A stretch of DNA of 64,000 nt, from the NCBI GenBank assembly GCA_036924085.1, contig JAVGWX010000013.1:41858893-41922892 (forward strand), read 5' to 3'. The stretch's first letter is position 1. Each line of letters begins with the position of its first letter. This DNA is from Ariolimax columbianus (taxonomy: Eukaryota > Mollusca > Gastropoda > Stylommatophora > Arionidae). Under the pieces are notes generated by a model that was given only the letters and a program-made list of their open reading frames with translations, was not told the DNA's origin and ran no database searches. Shown here piece by piece: positions 54,166-64,000 of this stretch. Made by a program: the position numbers and the translations under genes.

Positions 54166-54330
54166 AGAACCAAATACCTAAATTATTGCACATGCTTTAT
54201 TTTTGTTTCATTCCTATGAATATCAAGTGTGGTGTGCTTTCTACCTATATTCATTGCCTCTGTTTTTGATGTGTTGATATTCATGTCATGCTTTTGACAG
54301 TTTAAGTAGCGTGAGTCAATATGATGCTGT
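54165..54330 (-). pseudogene. LINE-L RT thumb segment, second copy
   Basis: Plus-strand GTGGTGTGCTTTCTACCTAT and TGATGTGTTGATAT match 46475-46535. Confidence 0.75.
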
Positions 54331-54750
54331 AGTTGTTTTAACTAAACTTTAAAACTCGATAAAACATATTTAGTGAATGACTGGCTGCACCAAAAGAAAC
54401 ACATAACGGTACCTGCGATACGGCCACAATGTCTTCATCAGGCAACTGGTCACCCCCTTTCCACACACAAAAATTCCACACACAAAAAATAAAGCTGGTC
54501 CAGTGCAATGAAGCTTCTAATATTTCATCCTCGACAACAATTTCTGCCTCTGGGCTAACTTTGTGTTTACCTTGTTGGTTGAGTTAGAAAAAGTGCCCTG
54601 AAGCGAGGTCTACTAGATACTGACTGACCTTTAAGACTGTTTGGGCGAGCTTAAGTACGTGCGTGTAAGTATGTCAGCGTATGGATGAACTGTCACCTAG
54701 TTTACAGCCGAATGATTTCTCCACTACTGCCCTCTCAACCTCCTTTCCAA
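54331..54750. other. No recognised feature
   Basis: Unique sequence. Confidence 0.4.
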
Positions 54751-54754
54751 TGTT

Positions 54755-55015
54755 ACAAAAAATTATCCAATGTTACATACAAGTATCCAATGTTACATAA
54801 AAACATACAATGCTACATAAAAGTATCAAATGTTACATAAAAGTATCAAATGTTACATAAAGTATACAATATTACATACAAGTATACAATGTTACATATA
54901 AGTATACAATGTTATATAAAAGTATACAATGTTACATATAAGTATACAATGTTACATAAAAGTATACAATGTTACATAAAAGTATTCAATGTTACATACA
55001 CGTATACAATAAACA
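54755..55015. repeat. 20-bp tandem array, about 13 copies
   Basis: Unit AAGTATACAATGTTACATAA. Confidence 0.95.
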
Positions 55016-55094
55016 GCGTAGAGGTCAGGGGTGTGCTTTCTAAGAAAGTTCTTTGATTTTCGTTAACAAACAATCCAAAAACAACAACCGTTGT

Positions 55095-55692
55095 TGTTTA
55101 ATTTCCACGAGTATGTTTACTCTTTTATGTGCCATGAAAAGGACGTTGTGTTGGGTTGTAGTAGCTTTATTCACATTCCGAGCATGCTGAATAAGGTGGA
55201 CACTCGTCCTCCAGGTGGTTAACCTATGCTTCGCTTCATCTGTATAACGCTCACTACTACAGGGATAACGTCGATCCACATCTCGTCAGCCAGGCTACCA
55301 TGAAAACAGCTTGGTTCCAAGGAGCGTTACATGGACGATTGATAGTGGTTTTGGTCAGTATAATGTGTCTGACCCTGACGCGACGTCCTGGTCAGTATGT
55401 TGTGCCTGACCCTGACGTGACGTCCTGGTCAGTATGTTTTGCCTGACCCTGACTTGACGTCCTGGTCAGTATGTTGTGCCTGACCCTGACGTGACGTCCT
55501 GGTCAGTATGTTTTGCCTGACCCTGACTTGACGTCCTGGTCAGTATGTTGTGCCTGACCCTGACGTGACGTCCTGGTCAGTATGTTGGGCCTGACCCTGA
55601 CCCGACCTTCTGGTCAGTATGTTGTGCCTGACCCTGACGCGACGTTCTGGTCAGTATGTTGTGCCTGACCAGACTAGCGTCTCAGTTCCCCC
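55095..55692 (-). mobile_element. R1 retroposon with head expanded to ~8 tandem units
   Basis: R1 of the GGAGCGTTACATGG subfamily. Between about 55365 and 55675 the 37-bp unit (GACGTCCTGGTCAGTATGTT plus GTGCCTGACCCTGACGT) repeats, then the head ACTAGCGTCTCAGTTCCCC. Confidence 0.94.
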
Positions 55693-55784
55693 AATTGCTG
55701 GGGTGGTCAAGAGGCAGTTTTGCCACTGCTGTCTCCACGTCGCTATGTTTGTTTTATTTTACTCCCAACAGACAAACAACATGT

Positions 55785-55862
55785 GGCTTACCGGGGATTC
55801 AATCCGATACCTTCTTTCTCAACGATCAGGCTTCGAAACCATTCGGCCACGTCCTCCTTGTT
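55785..55862 (-). mobile_element. tRNA-like SINE head (Ser/Leu-type)
   Basis: Minus strand: GACGTGGCCGAATGGTTTCG (A box TGGCCGAATGG) and CGGATTGAATCCCCGG (B-box-like). Acceptor ends do not pair, so it is not a tRNA gene. Confidence 0.65.
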
Positions 55863-56140
55863 GTTTTAATTATCACTAAAGTGTGACTGGGACTAACCTG
55901 TACATTCCCTCCCTTCGAAGAGTTGTGGGTGACAGAGACTATAATAAGATCACTGCCACGCCGAAAGAATGTCGTAAGAGACGGTTAACGGTGCTGCCAA
56001 ACCCCTCTAGGGAAGAAGACACTCCAACTTATGTGTAAACACACTATCGCGTGTATTGTTTTGTTATTTTGAATTGAACATCCGGAACCAATACTACATA
56101 TATGATACAAGAATTAAAAAGAGTGAACTCTGTCAACAAT
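55863..56140. other. No recognised feature
   Basis: Unique sequence. Confidence 0.35.
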
Positions 56141-56144
56141 CGCA

Positions 56145-56355
56145 CAATGAAGATAATAACTTTTTAATCGGAAGGACAGACTCGTTCTCTTTAGACCATG
56201 TTGACGTTTGATGTGACCAAAATATTTTAGTTCTCTGGACAAGATATTGTTTACTGGCCTCGATACCAAGTTCTTTTAGGGCATCTACATTTTTCATTTT
56301 CGCTATCCATGGTATTTTGAGCCACTCTCCTGTAGCATTGTAGTTCAAAAGATTC
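56145..56355 (-). pseudogene. Possible LINE pol C-terminal fragment
   Basis: Minus-strand frame LKIPWIAKMKNVDALKELGI resembles the I-x-W-x-x-KV-x-N-x-x-x-L-x-x-L-G section that follows the RT in LINEs. Weak. Confidence 0.4.
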
Positions 56356-56359
56356 AATC

Positions 56360-56905
56360 TTTTTCAGAGTATAAAAAAACATGAATAGGTATGGTTAGAT
56401 TAGGCGATAAGACGAAAACACAAAACATACATTACTACCAAAAAGGTCTTCATCAGAGTCAATGAACAACAAAATAATGAATTACTGAATGATAGAAGAA
56501 AGGAGGAATACATAAAATAACGATATGAACACACAAAGGAGTTTTTTTTTTTATGTTGGTGCTTTTTTCTAGAAAACACGAAAGACATCGCCTCAAGGCT
56601 TTTCACGTGACGAGAGAATCTTCCAACATGCCGCCATGTTTATGGGGGAAATAAAGTGTGATTATTTGAGAGCTAACGAAGGAAAAAAAAGCTAAGATTA
56701 GCATCTCAGGTAGTTTGAAACGTTTACCTGTCTACGGCACACATTGCTAATCACTTCGCTTGTTTTTCCGCAGAAATATGTTTGCTGGTTATTCTATAAT
56801 CTATTTGCTTTTTCAGTAAAGTTGTTATTTATCTATGCCTCCCGCCAGTTTTGTTTACTTTGGCTGCCTTGAAGTAAGTAAAACTGGCACCAATTCTTCT
56901 AGCGG
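56360..56905. other. No recognised feature
   Basis: AT-rich unique sequence. Confidence 0.4.
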
Positions 56906-56909
56906 GAGT

Positions 56910-57253
56910 CAAGATGCTGAGCAGGGCATGAACTGCAGCGGTCAGCGACCCATAGCTGACTGCTAGCATCAGGGCGAGCGAACCAGAGCTGCCAAGACCC
57001 TTCTATACCTCAACGCGGTAGTCATGGATAACAGGCTGCAACAGAGCACACTGGCGAAGGATAAAGGATCGAAGAGGGAAGGCTAACCTGGTTCCCAAAA
57101 ATGCCTGCTGAAGTCGGATGTGTCGGATCGAAAGGTGCAAATATTGCAGTCAAGCTGTAAACTACGATACAACACATTCCCTCCGCCGGACAACATCATG
57201 CTACTTGCAGAACCCGTTTCAGGGTTTGGTAGTGGGATTGAGAACGACCGGCG
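56910..57253 (+). mobile_element. R2 dispersed repeat, full length
   Basis: AGATGCTGAGCAGGGCATGA to GGGATTGAGAACGACC. Confidence 0.88.
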
Positions 57254-57261
57254 AAAACACT

Positions 57262-57846
57262 TTTACACCTCACTTTTAAACTTCACGTTTATACCTCACT
57301 TCTACACCTCACTTTTGGGACGATGAAGCTAACGTCTGGTCAGGCAAAACACACTGATCAGAGAATGTTAGCCAGGGTCAGGAGAAATATATTGGCCAAG
57401 ACCCTCACCTGGCCTCCTCGTTGGTCGTCCTGGAAACGGACTGTTGTCGAGGACAACAGTCTGGCTAACAAGGTTAGGTTCGACGTGATCTCTGTAGTAG
57501 TGAGTGACACTCAGATGAAGCCAAGCATAGCACAACCTCCTGGAGGACCCCAGTCCACCTTCATCAGCACGCTTGAGATGTGAGGAAAGCTACTGCAACC
57601 GTCACTTAACGAACTTTTCAGGGCGCACATAAGAGTAACCTACTCATTGTGGGCATTCGAAACAACTACACCTCACTTTTACACCTCAGCTCTACACCTT
57701 ACTTCTACATCTCACATCTACACCTCACCTCTACACCTCACTTCTGCACCTCACTTGTACACCTCACTTCTACACCTCACCTCTACACATCACTTCTAGA
57801 CCTCACTTTTACACCTGACATCTACACCTCACTTTTACACCTCACA
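57262..57846. repeat. 12-bp (CTACACCTCACT) array split by an R1 copy
   Basis: Left part 57262-57312 and right part 57663-57846. R1 lies between. Confidence 0.92.
57322..57659 (+). mobile_element. R1 retroposon inserted in the 12-bp array
   Basis: GCTAACGTCTGGTCAGGC (head, two units) to CTCATTGTGGGCATTCGAAA with tail ACAAC. It contains an extra GAGGACAACAGTC duplication near 57449. Confidence 0.93.
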
Positions 57847-57849
57847 GTT

Positions 57850-58160
57850 AGAAAGAGAAATCCCCAAAAACTATTCTAAGTCAAGGGATAATTTGAGAGC
57901 CGCGGCGGGACCTTCTAAGCGTGCTCTGCCGTCGTCACTTTCAGCAATGAAAGGAACTAATCAAACGTGCTAGCTTGCAGATGCAATAAAGTGGATTCTG
58001 TGTTCTATGTCCCTATGTAAAAGAGAAGCGAGTAAATGAAGTCAAACTGAAACTCAACATTACACCAACCGTCATTAACGCAGGCTTGACGTCGCCCGAG
58101 TGTGGAATAGTACTCTACGTTTGAAAGACATTTCTGGAAACAATATAATGCTTGTATGAG
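57850..58160. other. No recognised feature
   Basis: Unique sequence. Confidence 0.35.
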
Positions 58161-58164
58161 ACAA

Positions 58165-58445
58165 GAATACAAGTAAATTACACGTTTTACCTGGAACAGG
58201 AAAGAGAAGAAAAACACGTTTCTCCTGGTACAGGAAATAGAAAAAGAATTACACTTTTCCTGGAACAGAGAAATCCAGAAACACGTTTTCCCTGGAACAG
58301 GAAGAATAACACGTTTACCCTTCAGCAGGAAAGGGAAAAAGAAAACGTTTTCATTTGGAACAGGAAAGAGAATTACACGTTTTCCATGAAGCAGGAAAGA
58401 GAAGAAGAAGAACACGTTTTCCGTGGAACAGGGAGAAGAATTTAA
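58165..58445. repeat. Diverged ~35-40-bp tandem array
   Basis: GAACAGGAAAGAGAA and ACACGTTTTCCCTGG motifs recur seven or so times with variable spacing. Confidence 0.8.
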
Positions 58446-58745
58446 CTCCGTATATTGTTTCAGGATTTAATGAAGCTATTTTCCTTCCGAGCGTTAAGAA
58501 CAAGCCCTGCTCTCAGTTAAATTGGCCATTAACACGTGATATATACTGTGTGTCCCGTCTGGGTCACATGACCCGCTAACGGTATCACAGCGCCCTACCG
58601 AACAGCTAGTAAAAGGCAATTAAGCTGGTCTGGCTACACCTGGCTTGCAACACATTACGTACGATCATTGAAATTCCGACATGGCGAAATAACTTTAAGG
58701 CATGCTTTTTTTATGAGTGCAACTTATACGTTCCAATAAAGTTTA
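58446..58745. other. No recognised feature
   Basis: Unique sequence. Confidence 0.35.
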
Positions 58746-58747
58746 TA

Positions 58748-58890
58748 AACCTGTTACTGAAAGTAGAATGTGGCTACTTATATCTGTTACTGAAAGTAGA
58801 ATTCGGCTTCTTATATCTATTACTGAAAGTAGAATTCGGTTACTTATATATGTTACTGAAAGTAGAATGCGGCTACTTATATCTGTTACA
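58748..58890. repeat. 33-bp tandem array, ~4.5 copies
   Basis: Unit GTTACTGAAAGTAGAATGCG plus GCTACTTATATCT. Confidence 0.93.
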
Positions 58891-58894
58891 AAAA

Positions 58895-58950
58895 AATCAC
58901 TGGAGGACAAATTGAGAGTGACCCAGGCCTCTCTTGACAGACGATTGGTC
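58895..58950 (+). pseudogene. LINE-B fragment
   Basis: SLEDKLRVTQASLDRRLVG matches the start of LINE-B at 36760. Confidence 0.7.
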
Positions 58951-59120
58951 GGAAAATGTTTTTTTTTTGTTTGTTTGTTTGTTGTTTTGGTTAAAGTGCT
59001 TGCCTCTCTGTATTGTACTGGCGGAAGTACGCTACTTTCCATCCATTGTAGCATCATTTCAGGTGATGTCAGTACGTATTAACCAGTGCTTGGATGCGTC
59101 TGTAGGTACCTATGCTACAT

Positions 59121-61110
59121 TTAACTTAACTTAACTTAACGTCTTTATACTGGTTTAGAAGACCCTGCAGAGTCTGTATACAACCAGTTACATTTACATC
59201 ACCTTGCTCTAAAAGCTATGCGCATCCAGTTTATTCTTAAATGCATTAACTGTCCCTGCCTCCACTACCTCCCCTGGCAATGCATTACAAGCAGACACCA
59301 CTCTCTGACTAAAAAAATATTTCCTAATATCTAACCTGGACCTCTCTTTAGTCAGCTTGTAGCTATGCCCTCGTGTTATTGTAGGTGGCTATATTTTAAA
59401 AAACTTGTTATAGTCTAATTTATCGATTCCTCTGATCATCTTATAAACCTGTATTAAGTCACCACGAATTCTTCTCTCTTCGAGACACTGTATGCCGGTT
59501 TTTCTGAGTCGTTCCTCATAACTGTAATTCTGGAATCCCACTATCATCTTTGTCGCTCTTTTTTGTATTCTTTCTAGCATGTTTATGTCCCCTCTATGAT
59601 AAGGACTCCACACCTGTACACAGTACTCCAATCTAGGTCTAACTAAAGCTTTATACAGTTTGACGATCACTTCCTTGCTCCTATGTTTAATATTTCTTTT
59701 TATCATACCTAACATTGCATTTGCCTTTTTCACTGCTACCTTAACTTGCTCACTCACCTTTCCTGTATGATCTATTATAATCCCTAGGTCCCTTTCCTTA
59801 TCTATCTTTCTAATATTGTTTTCTCCCATTCTGTAATTATGTTCCATATTGGATCTACCCATGTGGATGACTGTACATTTATCTACATTAAACTCCATTT
59901 GCCAGCTTACAGACCATTCTCGAATTTTATCTAAATCCGACATCAATATATCCACTTCTGCTTTAGATGAGACACTACTGCATAGTTTTGTGTCATCAGC
60001 AAATTTTGCAATCATGGATCTCATATCAATGTCCAAATCATTTATATATATCAAGAACAAAATTGGTCCCAAAACCGAGCCCTGTGGCACACCACTTTTC
60101 ACTTCACACCACTAAGTACTCCTTATTTATGCCCACCCTCTGCCTTCTTTCCGTTAACCAATTTTCAATCCATTTGGCAACTTCCCCACCTATTCCATGT
60201 GATTTTAACTTTCGAAATAATCTTTGATGAGGTACTCTATCAAAGGCCTTTGCAAAGTCTAGATAAATAACGTCCACTGGCTCCCCTTTATCTATGATTT
60301 TAGTAACCTCCTCCATGAATTCTAATAGATTTGTTAAGCATGATCTCCCTCTAGTAAACCCATGCTGACTATTTCTAATTAGATTACATTTTTCTAAATG
60401 CATTACAATGTTTTCTTTGATTATTGACTCTAACAATTTACATACTATGCTCGTTAAGCTCACAGGTCTATAGTTTGCCGGATCTGATTTTTTGCCTTTT
60501 TTGAATAAGGGGATCACCCCTGCATCTTTCCAATCCCGTGGAACAATCCCTTTTGTAAGTGATTGAGAACATAATATAGCCAATGGTTTTGCTAGTTGGT
60601 CTCTAATTTCATACAGCAATTTTGGGTGAATACCATCTTGACCTGGACATTTATTCACTTTCAACCCCTCCAATTTTTAAAAAAACCATTTCCTCTGTAA
60701 TACAGATTGATCTTAATCCCGCTGTATCCATGTCTCTTTGAAAAATATCTATAGGCTCTGGGATCTCGGAGCAGTCCTCTTTTGTGAAGACTGTGCCAAA
60801 GTACTGATTGAGCAGATTAGCAGCCTCCCTATTCTCACTTATTATTTTCCCTGTACTGTCTATGAGAGGGCCTACTTTGTCTTTCGTTCTTTGTTATTTC
60901 TAACATAAGAGAAGAAGCTTTTACTGTCAGTCTTGATCCTCTGAGCAAGTTTTTTTTTCAAAGTCTATTTTTGCTGTTTTATTCACTTTCTGAGATATGT
61001 TCTGCTTGTCCAAATATTTTACATATGTCTCTTTTGATTTACCGGCCTCTATATATTTTTGCCATGCTTTATTTTTTGCTCTTCTACATTTCACTACAAA
61101 TCAAGTCATC
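59121..61110 (-). pseudogene. CR1-like LINE, 5' truncated, young copy with frameshift
   Basis: Minus strand: linker (KNKAWQKYIEAGKSKETYVK), RT fingers with ANYRPVSLTSIVCKLLE and HGFTRGRSCLTNLLEFM, palm motifs DFAKAFDRVPH and SGVPQGSVLGP and FADDTKL, thumb and C-terminus to 59389, then the 3' region and (TTAAG)n at 59121-59140. A 2-bp deletion near 60105 separates the two long open frames (60104-60673 and 59389-60102). Further frame breaks lie near 60680, 60890 and 60950. No endonuclease domain. Otherwise almost identical to 49066-50298. Confidence 0.92.
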
Positions 61111-61224
61111 CACTTTTTACGCTTGGTGTTTACCTCCCTACATGGAACACATTCCTCTTTGGGCGCTCTCAGAAGTCAACCCAACCAAAGTGCAATGAAA
61201 AGGTCTCGCCCTGAGGGTGCGTGT

Positions 61225-61320
61225 GAAAGTTGTATAAGTGTGTGATTGTTGGACAGAGTTGTGTCAGAGTGTGATTGTTGGGCAGAGTTGTGTTAGAGTG
61301 TGATTGTTGGACAGAGTAAA
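61225..61320. repeat. ~29-bp tandem, three copies
   Basis: GTGTGATTGTTGGACAGAGT repeated. Confidence 0.88.
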
Positions 61321-61369
61321 ATGAAACAAGAGGAGTGTGAGGTAATAAGAGGAATAACGAATTTACGAG

Positions 61370-61750
61370 TATGCTTGTTCGGAATCACTGTCCGGAACCA
61401 ACTTATACACAAAAGCTCCATAATTCCGGAATACGACGATTGTTCTTGGTGATTGATGCGGTAATCTATGCAGACAAGGCTAAACATAGATGGGTAGGTC
61501 AAATGTAGCGACTAAACGATCGATGTAGCACGGCAACAGCACTCTGGTACCGCCGAGGTAAAAAGAGACCGCATGGAAGAGCTCCAATGCGTTGGTCAGA
61601 CTCCCTTGCTGTACACAACAACATCCCAGAGACGCCTCTGGAGGAGGGCTTACCACGCACTGGACTTCCGTGGCCTAAGATAGTGTTCGCTGGAGATGTT
61701 GGGACCAGCAGTTACTCTGAGGAACGGGTCATCAAGATCAAGATAACTGC
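61370..61750 (+). pseudogene. LINE-B 3' coding end
   Basis: Plus strand: ADKAKHRWVGQM, stop, then PHGRAPMRWSDSLAVHNNIP and EERVIKIK. Inverted relative to 7376. Confidence 0.8.
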
Positions 61751-61754
61751 TACT

Positions 61755-62150
61755 TATATTCAAGAATTTCGTAGAATTGTACTACTTATATCTAAGAATT
61801 CAATAGAAATCCATTACTCATATGCCAATAAATTATATAAATACGTTACTCATATGCCAGTACTTGATATAAATCCGTTACTCATATACCAGTACTTGAT
61901 ATAGATCCGCTACTCGTATGCCAGTGCTTGGTATAATTCCGTTAGTCATATGCCAGTGCTTGATATATATCCGTTAGTCATATGCCAGTACTTGATATAA
62001 ATCCGTTTCTCATATGCCAGTAGTAGGTAGAAATCCGTTACTTATTTGCCAGTACTGGGTAGGAATCCGTTACTCATATGCCAGTACTTGATATAAATCC
62101 GTTTCTAAAATGCCAGTAGTAGGTAGGAATCTGTTACTCAGCCTATATCC
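61755..62150. repeat. 33-bp tandem array, ~12 copies
   Basis: Unit CATATGCCAGTACTTGATAT plus AAATCCGTTACT. Confidence 0.93.
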
Positions 62151-62184
62151 TACAACTCAGTATAATTGCCATTTTGCATTATCT

Positions 62185-62415
62185 TGCTGATATTTCAGTT
62201 TTCTTCTTTCTCGGTGTTCGTCCTGAAAATGTATTTTTAACGACACCTGCTCCTTTCGGTCCGACACATCCGGTTTTGGGTATGGGGCTTGCCTTCCCAA
62301 TGCGATCCTTATTTTCTTAGTCGGACTCCTACAAGTGTAACCTGTTTCCAGGGCCGCTGCTTGGAGGTCGAGTGTGGTCTTGGTCAGCTCTGGTCCGCTG
62401 ACCCTGACACATTCA
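62185..62415 (-). mobile_element. R2-related repeat, diverged
   Basis: TTTCGGTCCGACACATCC, CCCAATGCGATCC and GTCAGCTCTGGTCCGCTGAC in R2 order. Confidence 0.65.
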
Positions 62416-62434
62416 ATGAGCAATAATCTTTGGT

Positions 62435-62526
62435 GAATACCCACAATGAGTAAGTTTTGAGTAAGTTTCACTCTTTTGTGCGCATTGAAAAGAACGTCAA
62501 GTGGCGGGCTGTACTAGCTTTCCTAG
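62435..62526 (-). mobile_element. R1 fragment (tail-side 90 bp)
   Basis: AATACCCACAATGAGTAAG with a small internal duplication (GAGTAAGTTT), to GGGCTGTACTAGCTTTCC. Confidence 0.85.
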
Positions 62527-62708
62527 TTGGCTGCTCCCAGCTCATTCACTGGGCTACATCAGCGGCCCATGGTATTTATTTAACCGTTGCACCAGACAGT
62601 TGTCTGATTCATCTATTGACTAATGTCTTACTGTGAATGCTATCGGTATGGCAGTTGTTATTTTCAATCCATACTTTTTATAGATTTCATATAACACCGT
62701 TAATACAT

Positions 62709-63031
62709 GGGGAGGAAGACTAGCGTCTGGTCAGGCGAAATATACTGATCAGATTTATTTGTCATGGTCAGGCAAAATATTCTGGTCCAGACTCTCACCT
62801 TGACTTCTCAGCAGTCCTTCCCTGAAATGGGCTCTAACAAAGGTGAGAGAACGACCTGATCCCTGTAGTAGTGAGCGAAACACAGTTGAAGCCAAGCATA
62901 ACACAACCGCTTGGAGGACCTTGATCCACCTTCATCAGCACGCTCGGAATGTGAGGGAAAACTTAATGTCCTATTCAGGGCGCACAAAAGAGTGTAAACC
63001 TACTCATTGTGGGCATTCGCAAACAACAACA
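62709..63031 (+). mobile_element. R1 retroposon, complete, with 13-bp target-site duplication
   Basis: ACCGTTAATACAT (62696-62708) and ACCGTTAATCCAT (63032-63044), one mismatch. The element runs from GGGGAGGAAGACTAGCGTCT to CATTCGCAAACAACAACA, showing the CAA tail in its natural 3' position. Confidence 0.95.
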
Positions 63032-63044
63032 ACCGTTAATCCAT

Positions 63045-63450
63045 ATTTAACTTGAACTTCCATTCATTTTAAGCTTGATAGACCGATATGTTTCGAAACA
63101 TTCTTGTGAAATTTCAAACCATTTAACTATATATATATATATATCTTGACATCCTTAGCAGCCATATTAACAAGTTATCCCTCAAAGATATGGTTTATCT
63201 AATTTCTATCCAACTTTTAAGGTTGTTATTTGAAGCCCACTCCTATTTGTCAGCTGTAAATAATAGTTCATATATGGAATTACAAAAAGTACAATATACA
63301 AATTACAAAAATACTATTTCAATCATACTGCGCACTGCGCTGTGACTGCATGAGCAAGCTTTATACATTAGTCACGTAATTCCAACTCCAAGGTTGACTC
63401 CACTAATGTGGAGAACAACGTAAGAATCGTTGGCGTTTAATGCCCACATT
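63045..63450. other. No recognised feature; short (TA)n near 63128-63143
   Basis: Unique AT-rich sequence. Confidence 0.4.
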
Positions 63451-63454
63451 ATGG

Positions 63455-63698
63455 GACGGCGTAGGTTAGTGGTTAAGTGACACGGCTCACAAAACGAAGG
63501 TGCTGGGATCGATTCCCATCACAGCACCCGGCGTTACCCAGGGGAAGAAAACCCTTAGAAAATGCAAGAAGAAGCAGATCCTTACATGAAATCCAGGCCG
63601 AACTCGGATGCACTGGACCGACAGGCGCAAAATAAAAACAGTGCAACGCACACCGCCTTGGGGGAATAGAGATCAGGCGAACGAAAAAAATAAATTAT
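63455..63698 (+). mobile_element. SINE-1 (tRNA-derived), unexpanded copy
   Basis: Head GGCGTAGGTTAGTGGTTAAG (A box) and GGGATCGATTCCCATC (B box), body to CACACCGCCTTGGGGGAATA and GATCAGGCGAACG, then an A-rich end. Only one copy of the 38-bp segment that is amplified at 34466. Confidence 0.9.
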
Positions 63699-64000
63699 AA
63701 GGCCCACAATGAGTAAATTTACAATTTTGTGCGTCCTGAAAAGACGTTAAGTGGCGGGTTGTAGTAGCTTTCCTAACATCCCGAGCGTGCTGATGAAGGT
63801 GGATTGCGGTCCTCAAGGCGGTTTTGCTATGCTTGACTTCATCTGTATGGCGCTCACTACTACGGGGATCACATCAATCCACCTCTCATCAGCCAGACTG
63901 CCTTGAAAACAGCCTGTTTCCAGGGAACGCTACATGGACGATTGGTAGTGGTCTTGGTCAGTGTATGGTGCCTGACCCTGACGCTAAGTCCTGGTCAGTA
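63699..64000 (-). mobile_element. R1 retroposon, cut by the window end
   Basis: GGCCCACAATGAGTAAA through to CTAAGTCCTGGTCAGTA, GGAACGCTACATGG subfamily. It sits directly on the SINE-1 tail. Confidence 0.9.

Overview
Eukaryotic, almost certainly invertebrate metazoan genomic DNA. It has spliced exons with GT-AG introns, nuclear tRNA genes with Pol III terminators, many families of non-LTR retrotransposon (LINE) remnants, tRNA-derived SINEs, and more than thirty tandem arrays. The LINE and SINE types resemble those I associate with lophotrochozoans, and a mollusc (gastropod-like) is my best guess. That assignment is an inference.

The only host protein-coding gene I can support is a central part of a kindlin (fermitin, FERMT/UNC-112 family) gene on the + strand. 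Six exons were read: 18280-18497, 23782-23993, 27718-27820, 33728-33835, 35511-35704 and 37762-37889. Splice phases are compatible throughout, and together they give 963 nt (321 codons). They cover the end of F1 with its basic/serine-rich loop, the start of F2, and the first part of the PH domain inserted in F2. I found neither the N-terminal exons (F0/early F1) in the 18 kb upstream nor the rest of PH, F2 and F3 in the 26 kb downstream, so both neighbouring introns are very long or the missing exons lie outside the window.

Two intact tRNA-Phe(GAA) genes lie in opposite orientation at 44447-44519 (+) and 48475-48547 (-). They sit inside a 94-bp block that is identical in both copies, and nested LINE debris lies between them.

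Everything else is repeats. Names used below: R1 = a ~325-bp retroposon with a CAA-rich 3' tail (18 copies or fragments; strand is given with the tail at the 3' end). R2 = a ~345-bp repeat with a GAA-rich 3' tail. R3, R4 and R5 = unclassified dispersed repeats. SINE-1 to SINE-4 = tRNA-headed SINEs. LINE-A to LINE-L and CR1-like = non-LTR remnants, recognised mainly from reverse-transcriptase, RNase H, endonuclease and C-terminal zinc-binding segments. The spans listed for tandem arrays add up to about 12 kb, roughly a fifth of the window.

Layout: 1-18 kb, repeats only; 18-38 kb, kindlin exons in repeat-filled introns; 38-44 kb, a 55-bp array that starts at a splice donor, nested R2/LINE-A, and a 1.9-kb 69-bp array; 44-49 kb, the tRNA-Phe pair with nested LINEs; 49-54 kb, LINE-rich, including a young CR1-like copy; 54-64 kb, minisatellites, R1/R2 copies and a second young CR1-like copy (59.1-61.1 kb).
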